From: JAWKNZ01 sp041391425 | Lineage (GTDB): Bacteria > Bdellovibrionota_B > Oligoflexia > Oligoflexales > JAWKNZ01 | DNA length: 64,000 nucleotides | NCBI GenBank assembly: GCA_041391425.1 | Contig: JAWKNZ010000012.1 | Coordinates: 1-64,000 of the forward strand | Direction of reading: 5' to 3' | In this document: positions 18,673-28,609 of the stretch, piece by piece | Numbering within the stretch: position 1 is the stretch's first letter | Layout of the letters: the number at the start of each line of letters is the position of its first letter | Position numbers and translations under genes: made by a program | The notes under the pieces: model-generated | The model's database searches: none | What the model saw: the letters and a program-made list of their open reading frames with translations, nothing else | What the model was told of the DNA's origin: nothing

Positions 18673-19893
18673 ATGAATATTGTTATTGTTGTCCAGCGTT
18701 ATGGTAATGGAATAATAGGAGGCGCTGAAGCGCACGCCCAGCAATTAGCAACATGGCTTGAGAAAAACACCGATTGGAACATAGAAATTGTTACCTCATG
18801 TGCTACTAGCTATATCACCTGGAAAAACAAACTAGATAAGGGAATATCTAAAGAAGGAAAAATACTAATTAACAGATTTCCAACTTTTTCAAAAAGAAGA
18901 CAAAACATTTTTTCATTCTGGAATCGACTTACTCAAATTGCACATAACAAGACAGCAAACATCACTGGATTCTATTTTATCAATAAAATAATTCAGGAAG
19001 TATGGCTAAGATTACAAGGCCCTTACTGTCGGGACATACCTAGATATCTTAAAAAAATCGAAGAAAAAACTGACTTATTTATATTCTTCACCTATCTGTA
19101 CTATCCAACAGTAAAAGGAATTTTACAGGTACAAAAAAAATCACTACTTATCCCAACAGCTCATGACGAGCCTCCATTTTATTTTAAATTAGTTAGTAAG
19201 ATTTTCCAGTCAGATATACCACTGATTGTCAATTCAGAAGAAGAAGCACGTCTCATTAAGAAGACCTATCCCGAAACTGCTAGCCGAATAATAATAGGCG
19301 CTATCGGCTTACCTGATTTGAAACCAACATCCAAAAACATAGTACAAAAGATATACATTTTATACTTAGGGCGTATCGGTTTATCCAAAAGGACAGACGA
19401 GTTAATCGATTATGTGACAAAATACAATTCTCTACACCACGAACAGCAAGTAACATTAGTTTTGGCTGGTGCAATAGAAAAAGATTTCCAAGTAGAAAAT
19501 TTACCAAATATCGAATATAAAGGCATAGTCTCCGAACGAGAAAAATCCGACTTGATTTTCAACTGTCAAGCCGTTGTCAACGCATCAAGGCTTGAAAGCC
19601 TATCAATGATTGCATTAGAAGGGATACTAGCCCAAAAACCATTAATATTGACAGCCCATTGCCCTGTCCTTAACAGCTACTGTCAAAGCCTAGAAACCGC
19701 ATATGCATATAAAAATTATTCAGAATTCGAAAAATCTCTACTTGAAGTCATGCATTCAAACCAACATGCCGAATTTAAAGCAAAATTATCTCTAAGCCGT
19801 CAATGGGCACTCTCAAAATACGGGTGGGAAAAAGTAAGACAAAACATAGAACAAGTATTGGTCCAAAAAAATAGCTCTTCTTCTCTTAAGTAA
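18673..19893 (+). CDS. GT4-family glycosyltransferase
   Basis: This 406-residue cytoplasmic GT-B enzyme (from the chosen start) begins MNIVIVVQRYGNGIIGGAEAHAQQLA, the usual N-terminal pattern with a GGAE loop. The C-terminal donor-binding half has YILYLGRIGLSKRTDEL and the LESLSMIALEGILAQKP block, although the EX7E region is loosely kept. I chose ATG 18673 because AAGGATCA lies just upstream. The frame is also open from TTG 18652. It follows the wzm gene and ends by overlapping the convergent next gene by 8 bases. It is likely to add one sugar to the ABC-exported glycan. Confidence 0.85.
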   Translation: MNIVIVVQRYGNGIIGGAEAHAQQLATWLEKNTDWNIEIVTSCATSYITWKNKLDKGISKEGKILINRFPTFSKRRQNIFSFWNRLTQIAHNKTANITGFYFINKIIQEVWLRLQGPYCRDIPRYLKKIEEKTDLFIFFTYLYYPTVKGILQVQKKSLLIPTAHDEPPFYFKLVSKIFQSDIPLIVNSEEEARLIKKTYPETASRIIIGAIGLPDLKPTSKNIVQKIYILYLGRIGLSKRTDELIDYVTKYNSLHHEQQVTLVLAGAIEKDFQVENLPNIEYKGIVSEREKSDLIFNCQAVVNASRLESLSMIALEGILAQKPLILTAHCPVLNSYCQSLETAYAYKNYSEFEKSLLEVMHSNQHAEFKAKLSLSRQWALSKYGWEKVRQNIEQVLVQKNSSSSLK

Positions 19894-22123
19894 CTTCTCT
19901 CTCTGGCTTAATAGCTATTGCTGCATAATCCTGCGGACCATACAATTTATGCTCGACATCTTTTAGGAATGCATCATTCACCGAAGATGTTTCACGCATA
20001 GGTGACAAGTGGAGGACTCGCCTGTGCTGAAATCCAAAAAACTCCATCATCAATAATAAAGAGAGAGGAGGGATAGGCCTTATATGAGTCGGATCACTAT
20101 AAAAATTACAAGCTCCAACAATAAGATTTTCAGGATTTGGAGTTTCAAAAAGCAACATGCCACCAGGCTTTAAAGCACGATAACTTAATTTAATAAGCTC
20201 AAGAAGGTTTTCAAATGATAAGTGTTCAACAATATGAAACCCAGATATTAAATCCCAATGGGCTTCTGGCGAATTTTTAAGAAAGGTCAAAGCATCTTCA
20301 ACTTCGACATCGTACCCATTTCGAATAGCTTTTTCCAGCATAACAGGATTCAAATCTATTCCAAATGGTTCAAAACCACGATTTTGCAAAAAACCAAGCC
20401 ATTCACCTCGACCACAGCCTAAGTCAAGACATTTTAGAGACGTTCTCGCCCCCTTCAACTCATCTAAAACTGGTAAATATGCTTTAAAGCGATAAGTTAA
20501 TAGCTTCTCATCTCCTCTAGAACGGTCCTCATAAAATAAATAGAAAGATTCAAGATCTTGGCTATTAATATTTTTATTTCCCTCAGATACAATTTGTTCA
20601 CTTGATCCGGTAATTTTTCCTTGAAGATCAAACTGCACGGATTGCATAAGATCGATCAACTGTTTCGCTTTTATATTATTATGCGCGTACTGAGAAATTA
20701 CCCTATCGGTTTGTCTCAGTTTCGACTCTAACCTATCAATTTGCTCATAAATATATTGAAGTCGCACTGGCAAGCGGACAATATTTTTAAAAGCTAAATA
20801 TGAATAGTTAAAAAATTTAAAAAACTGATGCATTCTCAGACCCTGCAAAAACGTTTTCATTTTTTTCCTAATATGATACGACAAGGGAAAATCAAAAGAA
20901 AAGTTAGTTTTTTGTCTACCACCCTTCTCAGAAAAATTAGAGATAGTGCGCGCTTGTTCATCTATCGCAAAAAGATAAGACTCAATGTTTTCAATCCTTA
21001 CAACTTCAGTTTCAACAGACAAATGCAGAGCCGATTCTCGTAATTTATCTGAAGAAACTATATCTATAAATGTCGATTCAAGGATAGATAGCTCATACTT
21101 TCTAAAATTAATAAAACCATTTTCAATAACCTTCTTCTTAAGAGAATCATTCCTCGCCACTTCCCTAATAGCGGCAACAAACCATTCAATTTTTAACTGA
21201 TCACAAGACAATTGCCCATCGCCAACTGTATCTTTTACAGCAGTTGCGTTCAAAGCAACAACCGGCAAACCCTGACTCTGCGCTTCTATAATTGGTACGC
21301 AAAAACCCTCATGATGCGAAAGGATAAGAAAAACATCACAAAAAGAATAAAAGCTTTTCAACTCATCAAGAGATACCTTTCCATAAAAAGTAAGATACTC
21401 GGCTATGCCATAGTAATTTACTGCATCTTCAATTTCTTCTAAATACTCGGGATCACTAGACATATAGTTACCAATAATATGCAAATGCACCTTTTCATCA
21501 TAGAAATCGATATATTTAGATAGCACTCTCACTAAATCCACATGCCCTTTATTTGGGGCAACTCTTCCCACAAACAAGATATTCAAACAATCTTGCTTAA
21601 TATTTTCCAACTTACCTATCTTCTCTAAACTTATCAGTTCATTTACTTTATGAAATGGAGCCACGACATGCATTTTAGACGGGTCAGCACCTATTTTTTT
21701 TAACTCAAGATCGTTATACTGAGATGCTGATATATAAGAATCAATTTTACCACTATTTACCAAATCTTCTGTCTGACTACGTCCTTTTTTGCAAGCATAA
21801 ATAGCAGCTTTGTCCTTCTCGGAAAAAAAATGCCAAGGAGTAATATTATGATATCGAAAAACAATCCTACCTTTAGCTTCATCGAAAACTCTATAGCCTA
21901 AATTCCAAAAAACACTGTGATGATATATGATAATCAAATCTTCTCTTTTAATGAGCTCTAGCCACTTCGAAACAGAATACACTTTACCAGAAAGATTCTG
22001 ATCAATAAATTCAGACCCAATAATTACTTCTTTGCCATTATCTTCAAGGCACCGAGCTTGCATAAGAACATCGTTACTCACGGCATCAAAAAGAGAAATA
22101 GATGGTGTTAAAATTAAATACAT
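19886..22123 (-). CDS. Glycosyltransferase / coiled-coil / methyltransferase fusion
   Basis: This is a 745-residue three-part protein. Residues 1-340 form a GT4 glycosyltransferase (LNILFVGRVAPNKGHVDLVRVL, and GFCVPIIEAQSQGLPVVAL as the donor-site block). The middle has a predicted coiled coil (YIYEQIDRLESKLRQTDRVI). Residues from about 555 form a class I SAM-dependent methyltransferase with motif I CLDLGCGRGEWL, acidic loop GIDLNP, and GFHIVEHL. A methyltransferase linked to a coiled coil next to a Wzt with a substrate-binding tail resembles O-antigen chain terminators such as WbdD, which cap the glycan and set its length through the coiled coil. The cap role is inference. It lies on the opposite strand to wzt and overlaps the upstream plus-strand gene tail-to-tail by 8 bases. 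Confidence 0.85.
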   Translation of the reverse strand: MYLILTPSISLFDAVSNDVLMQARCLEDNGKEVIIGSEFIDQNLSGKVYSVSKWLELIKREDLIIIYHHSVFWNLGYRVFDEAKGRIVFRYHNITPWHFFSEKDKAAIYACKKGRSQTEDLVNSGKIDSYISASQYNDLELKKIGADPSKMHVVAPFHKVNELISLEKIGKLENIKQDCLNILFVGRVAPNKGHVDLVRVLSKYIDFYDEKVHLHIIGNYMSSDPEYLEEIEDAVNYYGIAEYLTFYGKVSLDELKSFYSFCDVFLILSHHEGFCVPIIEAQSQGLPVVALNATAVKDTVGDGQLSCDQLKIEWFVAAIREVARNDSLKKKVIENGFINFRKYELSILESTFIDIVSSDKLRESALHLSVETEVVRIENIESYLFAIDEQARTISNFSEKGGRQKTNFSFDFPLSYHIRKKMKTFLQGLRMHQFFKFFNYSYLAFKNIVRLPVRLQYIYEQIDRLESKLRQTDRVISQYAHNNIKAKQLIDLMQSVQFDLQGKITGSSEQIVSEGNKNINSQDLESFYLFYEDRSRGDEKLLTYRFKAYLPVLDELKGARTSLKCLDLGCGRGEWLGFLQNRGFEPFGIDLNPVMLEKAIRNGYDVEVEDALTFLKNSPEAHWDLISGFHIVEHLSFENLLELIKLSYRALKPGGMLLFETPNPENLIVGACNFYSDPTHIRPIPPLSLLLMMEFFGFQHRRVLHLSPMRETSSVNDAFLKDVEHKLYGPQDYAAIAIKPEREVT

Positions 22124-22205
22124 AAACTAGCTTTATTTAAAGTAGACTTAATTGATCTTTCATTATCTTAAAAGATTTAGACGGCAGTAAAAATGAATCT
22201 AAGCT

Positions 22206-23243
22206 CTAAAACGAGCCTTTCATTTGCCAACGCCAAGCATCCTCAATCATTTTTTCCAAATCAAATTCAGCATGCCAGTTCAATTTTCTATTTGCCAACG
22301 CCACGTCTGCATAACATTTGTCAATATCACCTTGCCTACGTTTCGAAATTTCATATGGAATATCTCTATTAGTAATTCTCTTAAATGCCTCTACAATTTC
22401 CAATACGCTATAACCTTTTCCAGCACCCAAGTTAAATATTTCACAACCCCCGCGTTCTAAACTATTCAAATAATCTAACGACTTAACATGGCCTTTGGCT
22501 AAATCAACAACATGTATATAATCCCTCACACCAGTACCATCACTCGTGTTATAATCATCACCAAACACGGAAAGATATGGTAATTTACCAGCTGCAACCT
22601 GCGCAACATATGGAAGCAAATTATTGGGTATACCTGTAGGATCTTCGCCTATCAAACCACTACTATGTGCACCAATTGGGTTAAAATAGCGAAGAATAAC
22701 TATTTTCCACGGATTTTTCTCATGAGTCAACTTATCAGCAACTACCAAATCTCGCAAAAGCTCTTCTATCATAAGCTTAGACCTGCCATATGGATTTGTT
22801 GCAGATAAAGGAAAATCCTCCTTAATAGGAAGAGATTTCGGCGCCCCATAAACAGTAGCAGATGAACTAAATATGAATTTCTTCACATTATGCTTAGCCA
22901 TGACATTTATAAGATTTTTTGTGCCACAAAAATTGTTGTCATAATACTCTAATGGTTTTTCACATGATTCTCCTACAGCCTTCAAACCAGCAAAATGAAC
23001 AACCGCATCAATATCATATGACAAGAATAGATCATCCAATGCTTTTTCATCACGAATATCTATTTTGAAAAAGTCAATATTTTTATCAGTTAATTTTTCA
23101 ACACACTTCAATGTTTCAAGTTTACTATTAGATAAATTATCAAGAGTTAAGACTTCAGCATTCGAAGTATTGATAAATTCGCAAACGGAATGAGAGCCAA
23201 TATATCCGCATGCTCCAGTAATCAGTATTTTAGATGCCATCAC
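22206..23243 (-). CDS. galE: UDP-glucose 4-epimerase
   Basis: GalE interconverts UDP-glucose and UDP-galactose (or the N-acetyl forms). The 345-residue short-chain dehydrogenase has the NAD-binding GACGYIGSH (10-18), the FAGLKAVGES block, the catalytic Tyr/Lys pair in NPYGRSK, and the GTGVRDYIHVVDLAKGHV signature typical of GalE. It supplies galacto-configured precursors to the surrounding glycan genes. Intact. Confidence 0.95.
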   Translation of the reverse strand: MMASKILITGACGYIGSHSVCEFINTSNAEVLTLDNLSNSKLETLKCVEKLTDKNIDFFKIDIRDEKALDDLFLSYDIDAVVHFAGLKAVGESCEKPLEYYDNNFCGTKNLINVMAKHNVKKFIFSSSATVYGAPKSLPIKEDFPLSATNPYGRSKLMIEELLRDLVVADKLTHEKNPWKIVILRYFNPIGAHSSGLIGEDPTGIPNNLLPYVAQVAAGKLPYLSVFGDDYNTSDGTGVRDYIHVVDLAKGHVKSLDYLNSLERGGCEIFNLGAGKGYSVLEIVEAFKRITNRDIPYEISKRRQGDIDKCYADVALANRKLNWHAEFDLEKMIEDAWRWQMKGSF

Positions 23244-23290
23244 AATTCCAATTCAATAGATATAACTAAAAATATATGATTCTTATTTTC

Positions 23291-23998
23291 CTAGATTTCA
23301 ATTTTATATTCTTTAAGAACCCTATATTTCATTTCTGCGATTTTCCAATCTTCAATAGTATCCAAATCTTGAACCTCAAGCTCTGAACGCACATAAGCAA
23401 AAGATCGCTCAGTAACCAAAGACCCAAATTTAAGTATTGACGCAACCTTACTCCAATAAAACTGCCCCGCATCATGATACAAAGGCTGAATATCTTGTGA
23501 TCTCACATTTTTAAACTCCGGCCTTTCATAATCGATTTTGCTGTCTGCATTAAGCTTAAAAGCTCTTTGCACCGGATAAGAAAATTTTACTACCGGTATC
23601 AGAGAGTCAAGTTCCCCATTATTAAACTTCGCATAAGAATCTTTAAGGATATCTGCATCCACAAAAACCGCGGTAGGATACAAACAACAAACATTCGCAT
23701 AAGGTCCAAAACCAGCCTGTTTGCAGCGATCCAACACTTCAACAAGGACGTCTACTGTAGTGGCAAAATCATCAGAGTTTTCCCGAGATCTTAAAAACGG
23801 GACCTCAGCCCCGTACCTTTCTGCTAACTTTGCTATTTCTTCATCATCTGTAGAAACGATAATTTTATCAAATAATCCAGATTCAGCCGCAGCCTCAATA
23901 GAATAGGTTATAATAGGCTTATCAAAAAAAGATTTAATATTTTTGCGTGGGATTCGTTTACTTCCACCCCGCGCTGGAATAATAGAAATATTAGCCAC
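23291..23998 (-). CDS. pseF: Pseudaminic acid cytidylyltransferase
   Basis: PseF activates pseudaminic acid with CTP to CMP-Pse, the donor for glycosyltransferases. The 235-residue protein has the family start IPARGGSKRIPRKN (7-20), the CCLYPTAVFVDADIL block and the HDAGQFYW motif that separate PseF from NeuA. It lies downstream of pseI and pseH on the same strand. Intact. Confidence 0.94.
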   Translation of the reverse strand: MANISIIPARGGSKRIPRKNIKSFFDKPIITYSIEAAAESGLFDKIIVSTDDEEIAKLAERYGAEVPFLRSRENSDDFATTVDVLVEVLDRCKQAGFGPYANVCCLYPTAVFVDADILKDSYAKFNNGELDSLIPVVKFSYPVQRAFKLNADSKIDYERPEFKNVRSQDIQPLYHDAGQFYWSKVASILKFGSLVTERSFAYVRSELEVQDLDTIEDWKIAEMKYRVLKEYKIEI

Positions 23999-24048
23999 GG
24001 TTAAAAATCCTACTTAACTCAAACAACAATAGATAACAACATAGCTAT

Positions 24049-24536
24049 TTACATAGCTAAATTCATCTCAACAAAAGTACGATCACATTCATTCATTTTA
24101 TTAGTAATAGTAAATCCATTATTTAAATACAATTTAATCGCTCTCTTGTTGTCCTCAAATACAATTAAATTTAACGACTTAATCGACACTTCATTCTTCG
24201 CTAGAAAAATGCCATGTTCTAAAATCCTCTGACCCTTTTTTCTCTCCGCGCAAAAAGGGTTTACAAAATTCCAAGAGAAGCAGAATGCTCATCGTGATCA
24301 ATGTCGACTAAGTTAAACCCTCCAAGGCCAGCTCCATCATCATCATTAAATCTCCAGAACAAACGGTCTGAGCATAGCTTGAGTTGATCAACAAAAGAGA
24401 AATGTTCTTGTTCAGAAATAATCCCAGGATTAACCATCCAAACTCTAATTTTTTCATGATTACGCCACGAGAGCACTTCTAAAAGCGAACTTCTATCTAA
24501 ATTTTGATACAAAATCGCTGTTAAATCGCTTTTCAT
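24049..24536 (-). pseudogene. pseH: PseH N-acetyltransferase, frameshifted
   Basis: PseH acetylates the 4-amino group of UDP-4-amino-4,6-dideoxy-N-acetyl-altrosamine. The first 91 residues match a GNAT N-terminal half (WRNHEKIRVWMVNPGIISEQEH, HEHSASLGI-like end). The frame then hits TAA at 24261. Adding one T to the TTTT run at 24263-24266 restores SLGIFVNPFCAERKKGQRILE and continues to LNNGFTITNKMNECDRTF and a TAA at 24049-24051. That gives about 162 residues, the normal PseH size. It sits 6 bases after pseI. Without it the pathway in this window would stall at the amino sugar, unless another acetyltransferase replaces it. Confidence 0.85.
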
Positions 24537-24542
24537 ATCAAA

Positions 24543-25604
24543 TCACCTAAACAAATCAAAAGTAACAGGCATGCCTTTAGTTGCATTTTTCGTAAGCCTA
24601 CACCCTATAACATCTTTCAGATATCTTATCGGCAATCCAGTTCCTGGACGAATCGATCTCACACATTCCTCAGTTAAAACCTCACCTGCTTTCACATCTT
24701 TGACAATGAAAAGAGAACGTTTAAAATGCCGTGAATTCAACTCTTTTGGCTGAGGCTGGTATGAAATTTTTCCCAAGGCCAAAGAAACACGCGTAGACTC
24801 ATCAACCAACGCTTTAAGCTCATCAGGTTCAAGCGAAAATGCAGAATCAACAGTTTCGTCCGCCCTGCTCATAGTAAAATGTTTTTCGATGACAACCGAG
24901 CCTAAAGGTATACTAGCAAGCGGAACTCCAATACCAAGTGTGTGATCCGATAAACCTATATGACAACGAAATAGCTCCTTCATATGCGGAATAGTCAATA
25001 GATTTGAATCTTTAGGGTCTGCAGGGTAAGTACTAGTACATTTCAATAAAATTAAATCTTCACAACCATTTTGCCTCAAAACATCGACCGATTGAACCAA
25101 CTCATCTAAGTAAGTAGTACCGGTGGACATTATTATTGGCTTACCCGTTCTAGCCACAGCCTTAAGAAGCTCATGATCAGTATTTTCAAAAGATGCAATC
25201 TTATAAAAAGAGCAGCCAATCTCTTCTAAAAAATCTACTGCTGTTTTATCGAACGGAGTGCTAAAACACTCGAGACCCAATTCTCTAGCCTTTTCAAAAA
25301 TTGGCTTATGCCACTCCCATGGAGTATGTGCCTCCTCATATAACTCGAAAAGTGATCGGCCATTCCAAAGACTTTTAGGGTCATTGATCACGAAATCGCC
25401 TACATGGAGGTCCAAAGTCATCGTTTCGGCTGTATAAGTTTGAAGCTTCAACGCCTGAACTCCCGCTTTCGCAGCGATTTCCACTAGCTTCAAAGCATTA
25501 TCTAACGACTGTCCATGATTACCGGACATTTCCGCAATAATAAAAGGCTCATGATTGCTGCCTACTAAAAAACGACCAAGTTTGATATCTTTTGGGATAA
25601 ACAT
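24543..25604 (-). CDS. pseI: Pseudaminic acid synthase
   Basis: PseI condenses 2,4-diacetamido-2,4,6-trideoxy-altrose with phosphoenolpyruvate to form pseudaminic acid. The 353-residue NeuB-family protein has FIIAEMSGNHGQSLDNAL near the start, the barrel motifs ALKLQTYTAETMTLDL and FYKIASFENTDHELL, and a C-terminal antifreeze-like SAF domain (KDVKAGEVLTEECVRSIRPGTGLP). The AEMSGNH form and length fit PseI better than NeuB. It is the first gene of the pseI-pseH-pseF group. Confidence 0.93.
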   Translation of the reverse strand: MFIPKDIKLGRFLVGSNHEPFIIAEMSGNHGQSLDNALKLVEIAAKAGVQALKLQTYTAETMTLDLHVGDFVINDPKSLWNGRSLFELYEEAHTPWEWHKPIFEKARELGLECFSTPFDKTAVDFLEEIGCSFYKIASFENTDHELLKAVARTGKPIIMSTGTTYLDELVQSVDVLRQNGCEDLILLKCTSTYPADPKDSNLLTIPHMKELFRCHIGLSDHTLGIGVPLASIPLGSVVIEKHFTMSRADETVDSAFSLEPDELKALVDESTRVSLALGKISYQPQPKELNSRHFKRSLFIVKDVKAGEVLTEECVRSIRPGTGLPIRYLKDVIGCRLTKNATKGMPVTFDLFR

Positions 25605-25736
25605 ATTTAATCCTAACTAATGAAATAAACATCACTTAAAAAGTGCATCAAATAATTTACTTTATAACTTCATAAATAGTTTCAAGTTGAAGCAGAAAGC
25701 AGCCATCGTCTAACTATGATGCACATCATAAGATAC

Positions 25737-27137
25737 CTACCTCGCATTCGAATTGGGACGCAGCACTGACTTTAAAACAATAAAGAAAGTTCTAATCATA
25801 ATCCGCAAATCCAATACGACATTTCTCTTCAATATATAATAAAGATCAAATTCTATTTTTGTAACAGTATCTTCTAATGTATCCATCATATAGCCACACA
25901 TTATTTGCGCGTGCCCAGTTAGCCCTGGCCTAACAAGGTAACGCATAGAATACAGATCAATCTCGCCTGCCATCCTTTTTGCAAAAGCATATGCTTCCGG
26001 CCTCGGACCTACAATTGACATATCTCCAAATAAAATATTAATAAGCTGAGGTAACTCATCTAAATGAAGAGGCCTCAAAATTTTTCCAATCAATGTGACC
26101 CTTGCATCACCAACTTTTGTAAAGCCCCCACTAGCATCTTGCCTAGACTCAGATTGAGTCATAGTTCTAAATTTATACATTTTGAAAGGTCGATCAAAAC
26201 GCCCTTGACGAGGCTGAACAAAAAACACCTTTCCTTTGCTTGTTAGCTTAATCAAGATCGCAATTAAAATAAATAAGGGGCTTACAGCCAACAGACCGAC
26301 AATAGCAACAAATATATCTAATAAACGTTTTGTAATCGAATCTATTAAGCTGGTACTATTAATAAATTTTTCTAAAAACCAAGATTTAGTAATAGAGTCA
26401 ACAGGAATTTTTTCAAAAACTTCACCATAAAAATCTTTATCAGAAATAACCCTCAAACCGGTTCTTATTAAATCCAAAATTTGTCCATCGACATTATCAT
26501 CTCTTTCTCTCTTATCTATAGCTAATACAACATCATTTATACCGCGAAATTTCAACTTTTCAAAATCTATCTGCTCATTTGGATCAAGAAAAGCCGCCAC
26601 ATCGACATAAGAAAAATATCTAACATCAGATGGATGATCATGAACCATACTTTCCTTAATTGTTTTACCCAATCTTGAGTTACCTATGACTGTAAATCTA
26701 TAAGGTAAAAAGCTATAAATCATCGCAAAGGACAACCGAACAAAATCAATCCCAGGCAAGAGCCTGTAGCCCTATATAAATGTTAACCGACCAAAAACGT
26801 CATAATGAAAAAAATACACTGAAGCCGAAGCACAAGGCAGCGCTAAAGCCGCAGACAAAAAACCAACTAAAACAATTTTATACTTTGAAAAACGCCTGAC
26901 ACGCTCATAATACCCCATTCCCAATGCGAATAAGCAAAATGCAGAGGCAAATACAATTGAACCGGTAATAATGTGGTCTTCATAGCGGCCCCACTTCGAA
27001 TATGGACTAAGCCAATAAAATACGGCATAAAGCACCGCAATCACAATCCAATCAAATAGAATCCAGAATGCCCTACTAGGAGAAAACAAGATTGCGTTAT
27101 AATGAGTTATTGGAAAATATTTGGCCATTTTGTTCAC
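25737..27137 (-). pseudogene. Polyprenyl-phosphate sugar transferase with in-frame TAG
   Basis: These enzymes transfer the first sugar-1-phosphate onto undecaprenyl phosphate and so start a repeat unit. 27137-26775 encodes an N-terminal four-TM bundle. The TAG at 26772-26774 follows RLTFI, and the same frame continues with GYRLLPGIDFVRLS and the CoA-binding-like middle domain. The C-terminal bacterial sugar transferase domain follows: a TM hairpin, KMYKFRTMTQSE, LDELPQLINILFGDMSIVGPRPE and RPGLTGHAQI. The catalytic C-terminal part alone (from TTG 26759) could still be made if translation restarts, since such domains can work without the N-terminal bundle. ATG 27128 with GGGTGA upstream is a likely true start. 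Confidence 0.85.
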
Positions 27138-27292
27138 CCGGAGAAAAAACTTATCGCTAGCTAAATATTCGATTAAACACCTCTTCTCTTACTAAATAAG
27201 CAAGCCCATACCATAATCTCTCTTGAAAAGGGAGAATAGTCTGCTATATCGCAAAGCATATTCGCTGACAGGCAATACAAATCAACCTGCAT

Positions 27293-28609
27293 TCAAGATA
27301 ACTTTTTAATTAATGCCCTCATAAAGTAACTACAAGAATATAACTGTATTTTCAACAGAACACGAGTCTCTTTAATAAAGATATTCAATCCAGATCCGAC
27401 AAAAAAATAAGCAATAAGACTGCTTATTGCACACCCCATCGCCCCCCACTTCGGTATCAGGACAATATTCAAACCAATATTAAGTCCAGCTCCAAAGATA
27501 GTTTTAATTAAATTGAATAATATTTTTTGCTCCTGAACATCCCAAAGCTGCTGAGCATGATACCAAAATAAAAACACATTGGACCAAATTAAAACCTGCG
27601 TAATCCCCACAGAATCACTAAATTGCTCCCCAAACAAAAAAGGAATGAGAAATGGAGCTCCAACAGTCACAGTAAAACCAATTGCCACTGCAAAAAAAAA
27701 TAAAATTCCAAATAAACGATCTAATTCTTTATGATATTGGGCTAACGACTTTCTTTTTCCCTCAATTACCTTCGGAAATAAGGTATTTATAGAAGCACCA
27801 GCCAGAAAAAACCACGGTTCAGACAATTTCACGGCGATTGAATACACCCCCAGCTCTTTTTTCGTAGCCATAGCCCCTAACATTACTTGGTCTACCCGAT
27901 AAAAAATTACCTGTGCACCCGCAGATAGAAGCAAAGGGAAACTTTTTCGGAGCAGCATCCCTAATTGAGCCCTATTCAGCTTCAATTGCCAATGTAGACC
28001 TTTTAACTTAAAATCAGAGTAAAATTTAAAATGCAAAATACAACTGACAGCCTGCTGTAAAACACTAGCTATTGCTTGCAAAAGGAGATTAACGGGCGTA
28101 AAAACTGCAAAAAAACGAAGCAATGCAGCAGATAAAACTCCAAATGTCTGAGCCAAAACAGTTTTACTGGATTGTAACTTGGCATCAAAACAATAAGAAA
28201 TTGGATTAGAAGCTCTCAAGACCAACGCGATGCACATAATGTTCAATAAGAAAAGCCATTCTCGCTCCCCACCAACAAAAATTCTTATTATATAAATGAC
28301 AAGGACGACGGCTAGACCTAAAGCGGCTAATAATAACGCCGACAAGTTGACTAAATTTTGTTCACGCTCTGGCTGATCTAATATCATCTTCTTAAAAACC
28401 GTCGGATGAATGATATTTTCAAGAACCTGAATAATCATATAGATAGAAAGAGAGTATTGTATGACACCAAAATCAGAGGGACCCAAAGATCTCGCAACCA
28501 CACTCCAGGTCAAAAAAGTCACAACGACTCGAACAAGGCTGCCTCCAACAAGCCAGTTGAAGTTTCTAACAGCTTGACTAAACTTGATTTTTTCTATTAT
28601 ATTTAACAT
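27293..28609 (-). CDS. Oligosaccharide flippase (Wzx-like)
   Basis: This protein of about 438 residues is a polysaccharide-transport/MATE-type membrane protein with roughly 12 TM helices, from FNWLVGGSLVRVVVTFLTWSVVARSLGPSDFG onward. Such flippases move undecaprenyl-linked repeat units to the periplasmic face for Wzy polymerisation. I chose the ATG at 28607-28609, which lies back to back with the ATG of the divergent acyltransferase gene (CATATG). The open frame also extends 12 bases further upstream. Confidence 0.88.
   Translation of the reverse strand: MLNIIEKIKFSQAVRNFNWLVGGSLVRVVVTFLTWSVVARSLGPSDFGVIQYSLSIYMIIQVLENIIHPTVFKKMILDQPEREQNLVNLSALLLAALGLAVVLVIYIIRIFVGGEREWLFLLNIMCIALVLRASNPISYCFDAKLQSSKTVLAQTFGVLSAALLRFFAVFTPVNLLLQAIASVLQQAVSCILHFKFYSDFKLKGLHWQLKLNRAQLGMLLRKSFPLLLSAGAQVIFYRVDQVMLGAMATKKELGVYSIAVKLSEPWFFLAGASINTLFPKVIEGKRKSLAQYHKELDRLFGILFFFAVAIGFTVTVGAPFLIPFLFGEQFSDSVGITQVLIWSNVFLFWYHAQQLWDVQEQKILFNLIKTIFGAGLNIGLNIVLIPKWGAMGCAISSLIAYFFVGSGLNIFIKETRVLLKIQLYSCSYFMRALIKKLS

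Noticed and set aside
7638..26774. Reassignment of TAG to an amino acid in this organism
   Set aside because: metK, rbfA and infB all end with TAG at the expected place, and lptG is stopped by TAA, so a changed code does not explain the set of lesions.
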